Source of the DNA: Paracidovorax citrulli
Lineage (GTDB): Bacteria > Pseudomonadota > Gammaproteobacteria > Burkholderiales > Burkholderiaceae_C
Reading direction: 5' to 3'
Length of the DNA stretch: 64,000 nucleotides
Assembly: GCF_900100305.1 (NCBI RefSeq)
Contig: NZ_FNEY01000011.1
Location: 75,902-139,901 of the forward strand
Shown here piece after piece: positions 11,648 through 20,502 of the stretch (positions are counted from its first letter, which is position 1; every line of letters begins with the position of its first letter). A program made the translations under genes and the position numbers. Under the pieces are notes generated by a model. The model did no database searches, was not told the origin of the DNA, and worked only from the letters and a program-made list of their open reading frames with translations.

Positions 11648-11682
11648 AATGGCATGAATACTCAGCATTAATGGCTTGAATA
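11648..11682. promoter_or_regulatory. Direct-repeat operator between nagAa and its LysR regulator
   Basis: AATGGCATGAATA (11648-11660) and AATGGCTTGAATA (11670-11682) are 13-base direct repeats with one mismatch, set 22 bases apart (about two helical turns). They lie in the divergent promoter region, the usual site for a LysR-type activator. The TGAATA/TATTCA half resembles the ATTCA element of NahR/NagR sites. Binding is inferred. Confidence 0.5.
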
Positions 11683-11692
11683 AAGGTTCGTC

Positions 11693-12603
11693 ATGGAACT
11701 GGAAGACATCGACCTCAACCTGCTGGTGGTCTTCCAGCAACTGCTGGTCACGCGCAAGGTATCGCAGGCGGCCGAGAACCTGGGCCTGACGCAGCCGGCC
11801 GTGAGCAATGCCCTCGCGCGGCTGCGGCGCCTGCTGGGCGACGAACTGTTCCTGCGCACGGCCCATGGCATGCAGCCCACGCCCTACGCCGACCAGCTCG
11901 CGGAATCCGTGTCGTACGCGCTCGCGATGATCCACGGCGCCCTGAACCACAAGCTGGGGTTCGACCCCGCCACCAGCCGGCGCGTGTTCAAGGTGGGCAT
12001 GACGGACATCGGCGAGATCTACTTCCTGCCCCGCCTGCTGGAGCGCCTGGCCCAGGTGGCGCCCGGCGTGCGCCTGGCCACCGTGCGCAATTCAGCGACG
12101 GATCTGAAGGACGCCATGGAAGCCGGCAAGATCGACCTCGCCGTCGGCCTGCTGCCGCAATTGAAGGCCGGCTTCTTCCAGCGCCGGCTGTTCCGCCAGC
12201 CCTACGTGTGCCTCTTCCGCCAGGGCCACCCGCTGCACAGGCGCCGCCGCATCGGGCTGGAGGATTTCGCGAAGGCGCAGCACGTGGTGGTCGTGTCCGA
12301 AGGCACGGGCCACGGCAAGGTGGACGAACTGCTCGAGCGCATGGGCGTGGCCCGCGACGTGCGCCTCACCGTGCCGCACTTCGTCGCCATCGGCCACATC
12401 CTCCAGGCCACCCGGATGATCGCCACCGTGCCCGAGAAGATGGCCCAGAGCATGGCCGGGCCCTTCGGCCTGGCGTATGCGCCCCACCCCGTCAAATTGC
12501 CGCAGGTGGCGATCAATCTGTTCTGGCACACGAAGTACCACCGGGATCCGGGGAACCAGTGGTTGCGGGGGTGGTGGTGGAGATGTTTGCGGAGGGGGAG
12601 TGA
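11693..12603 (+). pseudogene. nagR: NagR/NahR-type LysR regulator with a frameshift near the C-terminus
   Basis: This is a LysR-type activator expected to respond to salicylate. The N-terminal helix-turn-helix (residues 1-65, [20 protein letters not shown]) and effector domain ([30 protein letters not shown]) are intact and NahR-like. The frame as it stands reads on to 12991 (432 residues), about 130 longer than the family. The expected ending WLRGVVVEMFAEGE-stop is present one frame away, ending at 12603. It is restored by one extra G in the run at 12567-12571. This points to a one-base deletion (real, phase-variable or a sequencing error). Only the last dozen residues are affected, so partial activity is possible. 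Confidence 0.75.
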
Positions 12604-12983
12604 GGGGGCACGGCGGCCCCGTCGTTCGGCCTTCGGAATTCGGGATTTGGAAGCTATTGCGGCGCTACTTTTTCCATCAAGCACGGGGCACGTAGCAATG
12701 TCGCCTATAGGCTGGTTGCGGTCGTTCATTTTTGAATACGGACGATCGCTGTCTCTGAAACCTGCCAGACGTGATTCAAAGGCTCCGTGGTCCGCAGTGC
12801 GCCAGTCACTGTCGATCGCCTTGGGGACCTGCCCGGCGGCAGTGCGGCGTAACGGGCTACTGCAAGTCTGTCGCATTGCTGTCACAAGCACGAAGTCGGT
12901 CGGGTCGAGACGATTGCCACTAGCTTGGGGGCATTCTCTCGAGACGCCGTCCTCTTACCCATTGACCAGACCAGGGCAGACGG
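12604..12983. other. Gene-free left boundary of the defence island
   Basis: No coding pattern is seen in these 380 bases. The region links the end of the LysR gene to the stop codon of res. Base composition falls from the nag operon toward the island. I found no integrase, tRNA or clear attachment repeat. Confidence 0.5.
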
Positions 12984-12999
12984 TCAGTTGACCGTCTGC
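12976..12999 (-). terminator. Perfect hairpin at the end of the res gene
   Basis: GCAGACGGTCA (12976-12986) and TGACCGTCTGC (12989-12999) are perfect 11-base inverted arms spaced by two bases. They overlap the last codons and stop of res. There is no T-run after it on the minus strand, so it may be a factor-dependent terminator or an RNA-stability element for the seven-gene operon. Confidence 0.5.
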
Positions 13000-15980
13000 A
13001 GCACATCATCCAAGGACCTCGCGACTAAGTAGCGCGCCGGGTTCTCGCCGGTCGCCAGTGCTGCGAAGTGCGCTCGGCCGCACTCGATCTTGGCCCACTC
13101 CTTGTCACGTAGATCGTCAGCAAAGAGGCTGCTCTTGGTTTCCACGACGAAGTACAGGCGCTGCACGCCATCCTTCTGCAGCAGCACAGCCCAGTCCGGA
13201 TTGTAGTTGCCCAGCGGCGTGGGCACCTTGAACCAGTTCGGCAGCTTGGCATACAGCAACACGTCCTGGTTGAACTCCAGCGCCTGAGCAAAGTCGCGCT
13301 CGGTGGCAGAGTCGTAAACCACATGCTCGTGGATGGACTTGGCCGTGTCCAGAAGCATGCTCTTCAGGTAGCCGGTCAGCTCCTGCTGCTCGAACAGCTC
13401 CTGCGCGTAGACCTGCTGGTCACCCAGCTTCTGATACTTGATGCCATCGACCAGCGCTAGGCGCTTGCAGCGGTTGATCTGCTCGGCCGTCTGCTCGATG
13501 AACTGCTGCGGATTGCGGCGGAAGTCATCCAAGCGCCCCGACTCGGTCAAGATGGAGACCAGGCTGCGGCGCGTTAATTGGGTACGGTCCTGCAGGTCCG
13601 TCAACAGGTCTGGCAGCTCGATGCCCGACTCGTCCAGCCCCACGGTATAGGCACCGTCCTTTTGCTCCTTGGTCTCGACGCCTGCCTTGCCGATGGCTAT
13701 GTCGGCCTTGCGCCATTGCAGGCGCGCCTTGGGGATTGGCGGCGCATCGCGCAACGCCTTCGTGCAGTCTTGAAGCAGCTTCGCGTTGTCGAACTGAACC
13801 CGGTAGGTAGTCTTGTGCTTGATGCGGTCCCACAGGGCCTTGAACTCCTCACCCAGCGTGATCGCCTTGCCATCTGCGTCCTTGCGCAGCGCCACCGTCT
13901 TGCGCTCGTCCGCGTTCTTCACCTCCAGGCGACCGCTCACCTTGCGCAGCAGCTCCAGCACCTGCGTTCGCTGTGCGGCGAACGCATCGGGCAATGCAAG
14001 CGTGCCGTCCTTCAGGGCTTGCTTGAGCGAGTCCTGCACCTTGCCCTTGGCGTCGATCTGGCCGGCAGCCTTCAAGTGTTCCCACAACAGCCTGGACTGC
14101 TCTACCCCGAAGGCCGTCACCTGCCCGTCAGCGCCGGCCACCGGAATGCCGGCGAACTGGTGTGGCTCGACGATGCCGAAGCGGATGCCCGTGTCGGCCT
14201 CGATTTCCTTCTGCAGGTTCTCCGCGAAGTCCTCGTACGACTCGGTCGCTATGACGGTCAGGCGGTTGACGTCGAAGCCGCGCACCCGCTCCCCGGCCTG
14301 GTTCACACACAGGCGCAAGCCGCGGCCGATGGTCTGGCGCCGTTCACGCTCGGAGCCCATCTCGCGGAGCGCGCAAATCTGGAAGACGTTGGGGTTGTCC
14401 CAGCCTTCCTTGAGGGCGGAGTGGCTGAAGATGAACTTCAGCGGCGTGGCAAAATCCAGCAGCCGCTCCTTCTCCTTCATGATGAGGTTGTAGGCCCGCT
14501 CGGCGTTCTCGCGGCCGGCCGCGTTGTTGTCGGCCGTATCTGTCCAGCCGCCCTTCTTGTCGATGGAGAAATAGCCGTTGTGCACCTCCTCGGCTGCGGT
14601 CGTCAGGTCCACCTCCGCGAACAGGCTCTGGTAGCTGGGCAGCTTGGCCGCGCGGCGATACTCCTCCTCGAAGATGCGCGCGTAGTCGCCCTTCACCGCC
14701 TGGCCTTGTGCATCGAGCTTGCGGTAGCGATCCACTGACTCGATGAAGAACAGCGACAGCACCTTGATGCCCTTGGGCCGCAACAGCTTCTCTTTCTCCA
14801 GATGCTCGCGGATCGTGCGGCGGATCATCTCCCGCTGCACGGCCAACTCGTCCACGCCGCCGTGCGCCTGGCCGATGGCCAGGGCCACCTCACCGCCGGG
14901 GTATCGCAGCTCGACGAACTCGGAGCCCTTGGCGGTGTTGATTTCGCCGACGCGGAAGTCGGCATAGATCGCGCGCTTGGTGACCTGCTGCAGGTCATCC
15001 CCGTCGCTGACGGACTCCTCCCTCAGCTTGGGCCCCGCAGCCTCTTGCACATAAAGTTCCAGCTGCGCGCTGATGCGGCCGCGCTTGTTGGTGACGGCTA
15101 CCAGCCGCACGTAGGGCTTGTTGAAGGCGTCCTCCACGGTAGCCGCCGCCACCTCGATCTGCTTGACCAGCTTGCGCTCGTAGGCATCCACTGCGTCCAG
15201 CCGGAATACCATGTGGTGCTTGTCGGCATGAGTGGCCGAGTAGCGCAAGGTGCACAGCGGGTTCATCGCATCCAGCGCGGTCTTGCCCGCGCCGCTCAGG
15301 CCGCCGTCCACGCTCTGCGGCTCGTCGACGATGACGATGGGGTGCGTGGCCCGGATCAGGTCGATGGGCTTCTCGCCGCCGGTCTTCTCACTGTCCTTGT
15401 AGAGGTTGTTGACGTCCTTCTTGTTGATGGCGCCGACCGTCACGACCATCACCTGGATGGCCGAGCTGGTGGCGAAGTTGCGCACCTGCCCCAGCTTGGC
15501 CGAGTCGTACAGGAAGAAGTCCACCGGCACGCCGGCGTACAGGGCCTTGAAGTGTTCCTCGGTGATCTGCAGCGACTTGTAGACCCCTTCCTTGATGGCC
15601 ACCGAGGGCACGACGATGACGAACTTGGTGAAGCCGTAGCGCTTGTTCAACTCGAAGATCGTGCGCAGGTAGACGTAGGTCTTACCGGTACCAGTCTCCA
15701 TCTCGACAGTGAAGTCGCCTGACGCCAGCGTGCCGGCTGGCGCCAGGCCGTTGCGCATCTGGACGTCCTGCAGATTCTTCAGCAACTGGTCATCGAGCAG
15801 GGTCAGGCGGTTGCCCACGCCCAGGTCGGTTTCGGCTACACCCAAGGTGAGCTGTTGCTCAGGCAGGCGCATCGTGACGGTGAACTCCGTCCGGCAGACC
15901 TCCTGACCTCGGAACAAGTCGCAGACCGACTCGATGGCCTGCTTCTGGTAATCCAGATCGGGCTCGAAATGCAGCTTCAT
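12984..15980 (-). CDS. res: Type III restriction enzyme Res subunit (helicase-nuclease)
   Basis: This 998-residue superfamily 2 helicase-nuclease is the cutting subunit of type III restriction systems. Walker A is METGTGKT (residues 94-101), Walker B is DEPQ (219-222), and motif III is SAT (248-250). Motifs V and VI are SALKEGWDNPNVF and QTIGRGLRL. The C-terminal PD-(D/E)xK nuclease is visible as NPDWAVLLQ then VVETK (Asp about 929, Glu about 947, Lys about 949). All catalytic parts appear intact. The start overlaps the darG stop by four bases (ATGA), so translation is coupled to the antitoxin gene. Its methyltransferase partner is three genes upstream, separated from it by darT and darG. Confidence 0.92.
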   Translation of the reverse strand: MKLHFEPDLDYQKQAIESVCDLFRGQEVCRTEFTVTMRLPEQQLTLGVAETDLGVGNRLTLLDDQLLKNLQDVQMRNGLAPAGTLASGDFTVEMETGTGKTYVYLRTIFELNKRYGFTKFVIVVPSVAIKEGVYKSLQITEEHFKALYAGVPVDFFLYDSAKLGQVRNFATSSAIQVMVVTVGAINKKDVNNLYKDSEKTGGEKPIDLIRATHPIVIVDEPQSVDGGLSGAGKTALDAMNPLCTLRYSATHADKHHMVFRLDAVDAYERKLVKQIEVAAATVEDAFNKPYVRLVAVTNKRGRISAQLELYVQEAAGPKLREESVSDGDDLQQVTKRAIYADFRVGEINTAKGSEFVELRYPGGEVALAIGQAHGGVDELAVQREMIRRTIREHLEKEKLLRPKGIKVLSLFFIESVDRYRKLDAQGQAVKGDYARIFEEEYRRAAKLPSYQSLFAEVDLTTAAEEVHNGYFSIDKKGGWTDTADNNAAGRENAERAYNLIMKEKERLLDFATPLKFIFSHSALKEGWDNPNVFQICALREMGSERERRQTIGRGLRLCVNQAGERVRGFDVNRLTVIATESYEDFAENLQKEIEADTGIRFGIVEPHQFAGIPVAGADGQVTAFGVEQSRLLWEHLKAAGQIDAKGKVQDSLKQALKDGTLALPDAFAAQRTQVLELLRKVSGRLEVKNADERKTVALRKDADGKAITLGEEFKALWDRIKHKTTYRVQFDNAKLLQDCTKALRDAPPIPKARLQWRKADIAIGKAGVETKEQKDGAYTVGLDESGIELPDLLTDLQDRTQLTRRSLVSILTESGRLDDFRRNPQQFIEQTAEQINRCKRLALVDGIKYQKLGDQQVYAQELFEQQELTGYLKSMLLDTAKSIHEHVVYDSATERDFAQALEFNQDVLLYAKLPNWFKVPTPLGNYNPDWAVLLQKDGVQRLYFVVETKSSLFADDLRDKEWAKIECGRAHFAALATGENPARYLVARSLDDVLQTVN

Positions 15981-17038
15981 GCACCCACCTGTTCTGCGGC
16001 AGGAAGCCAGCCCTTGGCATCGAGCACGTTCAATGCAATACCGATCTGCCGCGGGGTGAACTGCTTCTTCCGGTCGTTCCAGGCATGCGTCTCCCGGACA
16101 ACGTCTTCAACGCCCCCACCTGCGACCGTGTGGGATGCCACCCAATGTACGGTCGCCAGAAGCTCCAGCCCGAACGGCGTCTCGAACCCCTCAACCAGAT
16201 CACCAACGCGGTCGAAACGCGCGCGGGTATCCACATGCTCACCCAGGAAAGCCCCGGCCTCCTCAACGGCTCCGGGCACCACGGTCAATGGCTTGGTGGG
16301 GTCATCGCCACCATCGGCGTACCCCGCCACCATGTGCCCCTCGATCTTCTGCAGCACATGGCGAAGGTTCTCCGCGTACGGGCCATACGGTGCCTTCACG
16401 TAGCTGAGGCGCAGCGGTTCGCCCGCCTCTTGCATGAAGTACATCAGCTTGTGCACTTCCAGCAGCGAAATAGTCGGGTCTAGCAAACCTTGTACATAGC
16501 GGTTCATCAACTCGACGAGCGCCGCCCGACCGGCCGTCATGCGGGGCACCTCGCGGCTGTGCTGCATCTTGTCCGCCGCCGGGGCGCCCTTGGGTTCGTA
16601 TATGCGGACACGCACATCGGGCAGCGCCTGCATGGCGGCCTCGATGCGAGGGCGCACCTCGTCCCACTCCAGCCCGCCCAAGCCACTGCCCAGCGGCGGG
16701 ATGGCTATTGAGCGGATGCCCAGGCGAGCAACGTCGCGCACCAGCGCCTCCAGGCCGGCGTCGATGTCCTGCATGCGGCTCTTGCCCTTCCAGTGGCGCT
16801 TGGTCGGGAAGTTGACGATGTAGCGCGGCGCGGCCAGTTGCTCTGTGTCGTAGATGAACATGCGCCCCGGCTGCACCTCCTCGCGGTCGCAGGCCGCCTT
16901 GTAGGCCTTGAAGTTCTCGGGCCAAGCGTTCTTGAACTGCAGCGCAATGCCGCGGCCCATGATGCCGACACAGTTCACCGTGTTCACAATGGCATCCGAG
17001 TCGTCCTTCAGGATGTCACCACTGGTGAGTTCGATCAT
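15977..17038 (-). CDS. darG: DarG: macrodomain antitoxin, DNA ADP-ribosylglycohydrolase
   Basis: This 353-residue protein begins with a macrodomain (residues 1-150) bearing NTVNCVGIMGRGIALQFK and the loop PPLGSGLGGLEW. Lys80 in NFPTKRHW falls where DarG has its catalytic lysine. The C-terminal half (about 165-350) matches the DarG extension that binds DarT (LMYFMQEAGEP; YGPYAENLRHVL). DarG removes ADP-ribose from thymidine in DNA and also holds DarT inactive. It lies 14 bases after darT and overlaps res by four bases. Both neutralising halves look complete, so the toxin should be controlled. Confidence 0.92.
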   Translation of the reverse strand: MIELTSGDILKDDSDAIVNTVNCVGIMGRGIALQFKNAWPENFKAYKAACDREEVQPGRMFIYDTEQLAAPRYIVNFPTKRHWKGKSRMQDIDAGLEALVRDVARLGIRSIAIPPLGSGLGGLEWDEVRPRIEAAMQALPDVRVRIYEPKGAPAADKMQHSREVPRMTAGRAALVELMNRYVQGLLDPTISLLEVHKLMYFMQEAGEPLRLSYVKAPYGPYAENLRHVLQKIEGHMVAGYADGGDDPTKPLTVVPGAVEEAGAFLGEHVDTRARFDRVGDLVEGFETPFGLELLATVHWVASHTVAGGGVEDVVRETHAWNDRKKQFTPRQIGIALNVLDAKGWLPAAEQVGA

Positions 17039-17052
17039 GGTCAGTCTCCAAT

Positions 17053-17691
17053 TCAGTAGTACCAGGCGGGCATGAGCTGCACGGGGGGCCGATGGCCTCC
17101 CACCGGCAGCGCATGCGCGACCTGGGTGGCAATGGGCTGCGACAGCACCCCAATGCGTTCAATCAATTGCCAGGGGAAGCCCCGCTCCAGCAGGAACTCC
17201 GCCTGCTTGCCTTCCTTCTGGGCACTCCAGTTGCGCGCAGCCACCGCGTCCCAGTCCACTTCGCCCAGCCGGCCAAGGTCGGCACGGTCTTCAAAGTACC
17301 GCGCCCCAGCGTTCGAGAGCGTGAACGCCCATCGCAGCCCTTGCTCATTTGCCCAGGCCACGGTGGTGTGCAAATCAGCCTCCAGGTGAACGATGGGCCC
17401 TTGCCCACCCTTGTAGGCCAGGTCCGCGTTCTGCCTGTGGATCAGGTAGAGCATGACCGAGCGCGGGCAGAAGTAGAACGGCACGCATTGCCCCACATAC
17501 AAGCCCGGGTGGCTGGTCAGCTGCAGCTCTGTCATCCGGCGCTGCTTGATGTGGTTCATGCCGATGACAGTCCCAGGCGCCGCCACCTGCACCACGGCTG
17601 CGTCGGACAGCAGGCCGCCACTGGCAATGATGGACGGTAGCCGGTCTACATGGCAGATGTGGTACAGCTTCGGGCGGTCGGGCACGGCCAT
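17053..17691 (-). CDS. darT: DarT: DNA ADP-ribosyltransferase toxin (DUF4433)
   Basis: This 212-residue protein is full length for DarT. It would transfer ADP-ribose from NAD+ to thymidine in single-stranded DNA and block replication. Family signatures are YHICHVDRLPSII at the N-terminus, IGMNHIKQRR (basic Arg51/52), VPFYFCPRSVMLY for NAD binding, and EGKQAEFLLERGFPW with the likely catalytic Glu165. DarTG is known as a toxin-antitoxin pair and as a phage defence. Here it starts two bases after the mod stop, inside a restriction operon rather than standing alone. Confidence 0.93.
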   Translation of the reverse strand: MAVPDRPKLYHICHVDRLPSIIASGGLLSDAAVVQVAAPGTVIGMNHIKQRRMTELQLTSHPGLYVGQCVPFYFCPRSVMLYLIHRQNADLAYKGGQGPIVHLEADLHTTVAWANEQGLRWAFTLSNAGARYFEDRADLGRLGEVDWDAVAARNWSAQKEGKQAEFLLERGFPWQLIERIGVLSQPIATQVAHALPVGGHRPPVQLMPAWYY

Positions 17692-17693
17692 GG

Positions 17694-19700
17694 TTAGAGG
17701 CTCCGCACATTCTGGATGCCATGCTGCTGCAAGATGGCTGCCATGTTGGTCTTCGCCACATCGTCCGCGAAAGCGCTATCGCGGAATACGCACGTGGTGT
17801 CGCCGACCGGCGCGAGTTGCTGGTGCCACTGTACGATGCCTTCAGCCAGCGTCTCCACCTCGGCAGCGGTTATGCCCTCGGCCAGGCAGGCCAGCAGCAC
17901 ACCGGCGCCCACCGCGTGGACGGACTTGCTGGCGATCATCTGCTGCTGGATGGGGACGCAGAGGTCGAGGCCGAGCTTGAGCAGGAGTTCGTAGAGCAGG
18001 TCCTGCTCGGTTCTGTTCGGCAACAGGTGCTCTTGGTGCTCCAGTAGCGCTTGATTTAGGTCGGGGACTTGAGTTGTCCACCCCTTCACGTTTGAAGTGT
18101 CCAACTTGAAGACGCGAAAACCGTTGTCCCCAGTTGCCTCTCCCTTATTAGCTGAAAACTTCTTTGCCGCGCGGCGCAAACGTTCTTTGGTCAATTCGGC
18201 CACCGTCCTTGGCTTGCCCAATTTGTCGCAGTATGCGACAGCGGCCTTTTGAACATCTGAATCTGGGCTGAGCTGCTCGGGCAACTGAACTAATACAAAT
18301 CGCCGCGTACCTTCATCTTCCGCATTTTGCTCATAGATTACATGTCCAAGTGGCGCTGAACCCGCGAAGAAATCCAAGAAGATTCCATCGTTGCCTGGAA
18401 CCATCTTGGTTAGGTAGCGAATCAACTCAAGAGGTTTTGGGTAGCCATTGAAAAAAGCGCCTAGCTCTTCCAGCTGAGAGGTAGCCTTTTGAGTTCCGCC
18501 GAAGCCAGTCAGTACAGATATGACATGGCTTTTTGTGTCCGTGCGTTCTTTGATAACCTCAATCGCTCCTGTCCTGGATATGACAAAAGAGGTTGACTGG
18601 CCTTTGCCGTCGAAGATGGGAAGGCACCCATTGGCGACAAATTCAAGCAGCAAATCCTTGGAGCTCCAGCCACTTTCAACTAAAGCTGGCGCTATAAGGC
18701 GACCGCCTCTGATAACTGCGGCGCCCTTATAAATCGGCCAACCCTCTGTTCGCCCTTCGATTACCCCATCGTCAAAATCGGCAGGAAAACCAGCAGGCAA
18801 TAAAATCTCCGAAGGAGGATTTTTCGGCCCATTTTTCACTATCGTATTTCGAATCTGTGGGCGAAAAATCTTGCTGTCCGTAGGCGTGCTTGGATCGACA
18901 ACAGGAGGGTGCGCGAAGTTCGGCGCAGACTTGGCATATGCCACAATATATTCATGACAGACCTTTACCTTTGCCTGATTGTCGAAATTTCCATCGGAGC
19001 GCCAGACAAATTGCGCAATAAGATTATCTTCACCAAATAGCTCGTCGAGCGCAATTTTAAGCCGGGGCAGTTCTATGTCGTCAATAGAGACAAAAATAGC
19101 CCCATCTTCTTTCAATAGTTGCCTGGCCAGCTTCAAGCGGGGATACATCATATTAAGCCAGTCGGTATGAAAGCGACCGCTGGCCTCGGTGTTGCTGGAC
19201 ACCTTTACACCACTCTCCGTCTGCCCGGTCAACTCCAAGTAGTTTTGAATACCGTTCTGGAAGTTGTCTGGGTACACGAAATCCTTGCCCGTGTTGTACG
19301 GCGGGTCGATGTAGATGAGCTTGACCTTGCCGGCATAGCTCTTCTGGAGCAGCTTCAGCACTTCCAGGTTGTCACCCTCGATCATCAGGTTCTGAGTGCT
19401 GTCCCAGTCCACGCTCTCTTCTGGGCAAGGACGCAGCGTGCCGGTGCTGGGCGTCAAGGCCAGTTGGCGCGCCCGGCGCTTGCCGTGCCAGTTCAGACCA
19501 TACTTCTCTTCAGCATCGGTGACCTTGGCGTCGCCCACCAGGGCCTTGAGGACGTCCAAGTTGATGGCGACGCCCTTGGAGCCTTCGGTGACAAGCTCGG
19601 GGAACAAGGCCTTGAGCTGGGCGATGTTGCCAGCCACCAAGTCGGCGGACTGCGTCTCGGGCGCCGTGGCGACGATTTTCTGCATATTCGAGTTCGTCAT
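17694..19700 (-). CDS. mod: Type III-like DNA methyltransferase (Mod)
   Basis: This 668-residue beta-class adenine methyltransferase has catalytic motif IV DPPYNTGKDF at residues 132-141, which precedes the AdoMet-binding motif FLDFFAGSA at about 442-449. The usual motif ends FAGSGTT; here it reads FAGSAPL, a deviation at a cofactor-binding loop. The start chosen is MTNSNMQK, 22 bases after the DUF4391 stop. A GTG 13 codons upstream and a Met five codons downstream are alternatives. The middle part (18100-19200), which includes the region for target recognition, is visibly lower in GC than the flanks, a sign of domain exchange. It specifies the recognition sequence used with Res. Confidence 0.88.
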   Translation of the reverse strand: MTNSNMQKIVATAPETQSADLVAGNIAQLKALFPELVTEGSKGVAINLDVLKALVGDAKVTDAEEKYGLNWHGKRRARQLALTPSTGTLRPCPEESVDWDSTQNLMIEGDNLEVLKLLQKSYAGKVKLIYIDPPYNTGKDFVYPDNFQNGIQNYLELTGQTESGVKVSSNTEASGRFHTDWLNMMYPRLKLARQLLKEDGAIFVSIDDIELPRLKIALDELFGEDNLIAQFVWRSDGNFDNQAKVKVCHEYIVAYAKSAPNFAHPPVVDPSTPTDSKIFRPQIRNTIVKNGPKNPPSEILLPAGFPADFDDGVIEGRTEGWPIYKGAAVIRGGRLIAPALVESGWSSKDLLLEFVANGCLPIFDGKGQSTSFVISRTGAIEVIKERTDTKSHVISVLTGFGGTQKATSQLEELGAFFNGYPKPLELIRYLTKMVPGNDGIFLDFFAGSAPLGHVIYEQNAEDEGTRRFVLVQLPEQLSPDSDVQKAAVAYCDKLGKPRTVAELTKERLRRAAKKFSANKGEATGDNGFRVFKLDTSNVKGWTTQVPDLNQALLEHQEHLLPNRTEQDLLYELLLKLGLDLCVPIQQQMIASKSVHAVGAGVLLACLAEGITAAEVETLAEGIVQWHQQLAPVGDTTCVFRDSAFADDVAKTNMAAILQQHGIQNVRSL

Positions 19701-19722
19701 AAATGTGTCTGTTCTTGTTGTG

Positions 19723-20502
19723 TCATTGAAGCCGGGCACGCACCGCAGCCAGCTCGGCCTGCAGCCGCTGCAAGGCCAGGTTCTGATCGACGCGCTTGGC
19801 GATCTGGCTTTCTTTGCCAGCCAGGGCCCGCAAGCGGGCGGCCTCTGCCTCCAGTTGCTGGTGTTCGATCAAGGCGATCCGCCGCATGGCGGCCTGGTCG
19901 GTTGTGGGGTCCATACTGAAGTGCCCTGTCACCCGTGCCACCTGGGCGGCCAACAGGGTGTCCATCCAGCCTTGGTAGAGAGCCTTCAGGTCTTGCTGGG
20001 GCTGCTGCCCAAGCGCCAGGGCATCCAGCAGCCCGTCCGGCAATTCGTCGCTGAACTGGAAACTCACGACATCGCCGTCCAAGACCACTCGTCCAGCCTC
20101 GTTCTGCGCCGTGCGCTTGTGCGAGAGGCTCATGGCCACCGCATCCGGTGTGCTGACGATCAGGAGCACCGGGTAGGGCACGGCCCGATGCACGAGCTCG
20201 GCCAGGCGCTGCAACTGAGCCGGTTGGGCGTAGGTGGGGCGCGCCGCCATGCTCAGCACGGCGAGCTCCAGATACTCCCGCACCTCGTCCCGCCACGTCG
20301 GAATGGTCGTCGTCGCAGGCTTGATGGCGGCTAGCCAGTGGGCCTCTTCGATGCCGTCCGTCAACAGCCGGCGGTCGGCCGCAGTAGCACCGCCGTGCTC
20401 CGCCAGCATCTTCTTGGGCACGCGCTGGTCCACGCGGCAACTCGCCGGCAGGGCCAGAGAAGCCACGATGGCATCGTGCAGAGCGTTCACGGCGTCGCTC
20501 AC
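19723..20502 (-). CDS. DUF4391-like protein of the defence operon
   Basis: This 259-residue protein resembles the DUF4391 group found beside type III-like methyltransferases and SNF2 helicases. Its function is unknown. The N-terminus reads HDAIVASLALPASCRVDQRVPKKML, and the C-terminal third is helical and Gln/Ala/Arg-rich, probably a coiled coil (QQLEAEAARLRALAGKESQIA). No catalytic motif is obvious. The start ATG overlaps the helicase stop by four bases, so it is translationally coupled. A role as adaptor between helicase and methyltransferase is a guess from position. Confidence 0.65.
   Translation of the reverse strand: MSDAVNALHDAIVASLALPASCRVDQRVPKKMLAEHGGATAADRRLLTDGIEEAHWLAAIKPATTTIPTWRDEVREYLELAVLSMAARPTYAQPAQLQRLAELVHRAVPYPVLLIVSTPDAVAMSLSHKRTAQNEAGRVVLDGDVVSFQFSDELPDGLLDALALGQQPQQDLKALYQGWMDTLLAAQVARVTGHFSMDPTTDQAAMRRIALIEHQQLEAEAARLRALAGKESQIAKRVDQNLALQRLQAELAAVRARLQ

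Noticed and set aside
11693..12991. A 432-residue LysR protein as a single intact gene
   Set aside because: The last 130 residues have no LysR similarity, while the proper family ending lies one frame away and stops at 12603. A frameshift explains it better.
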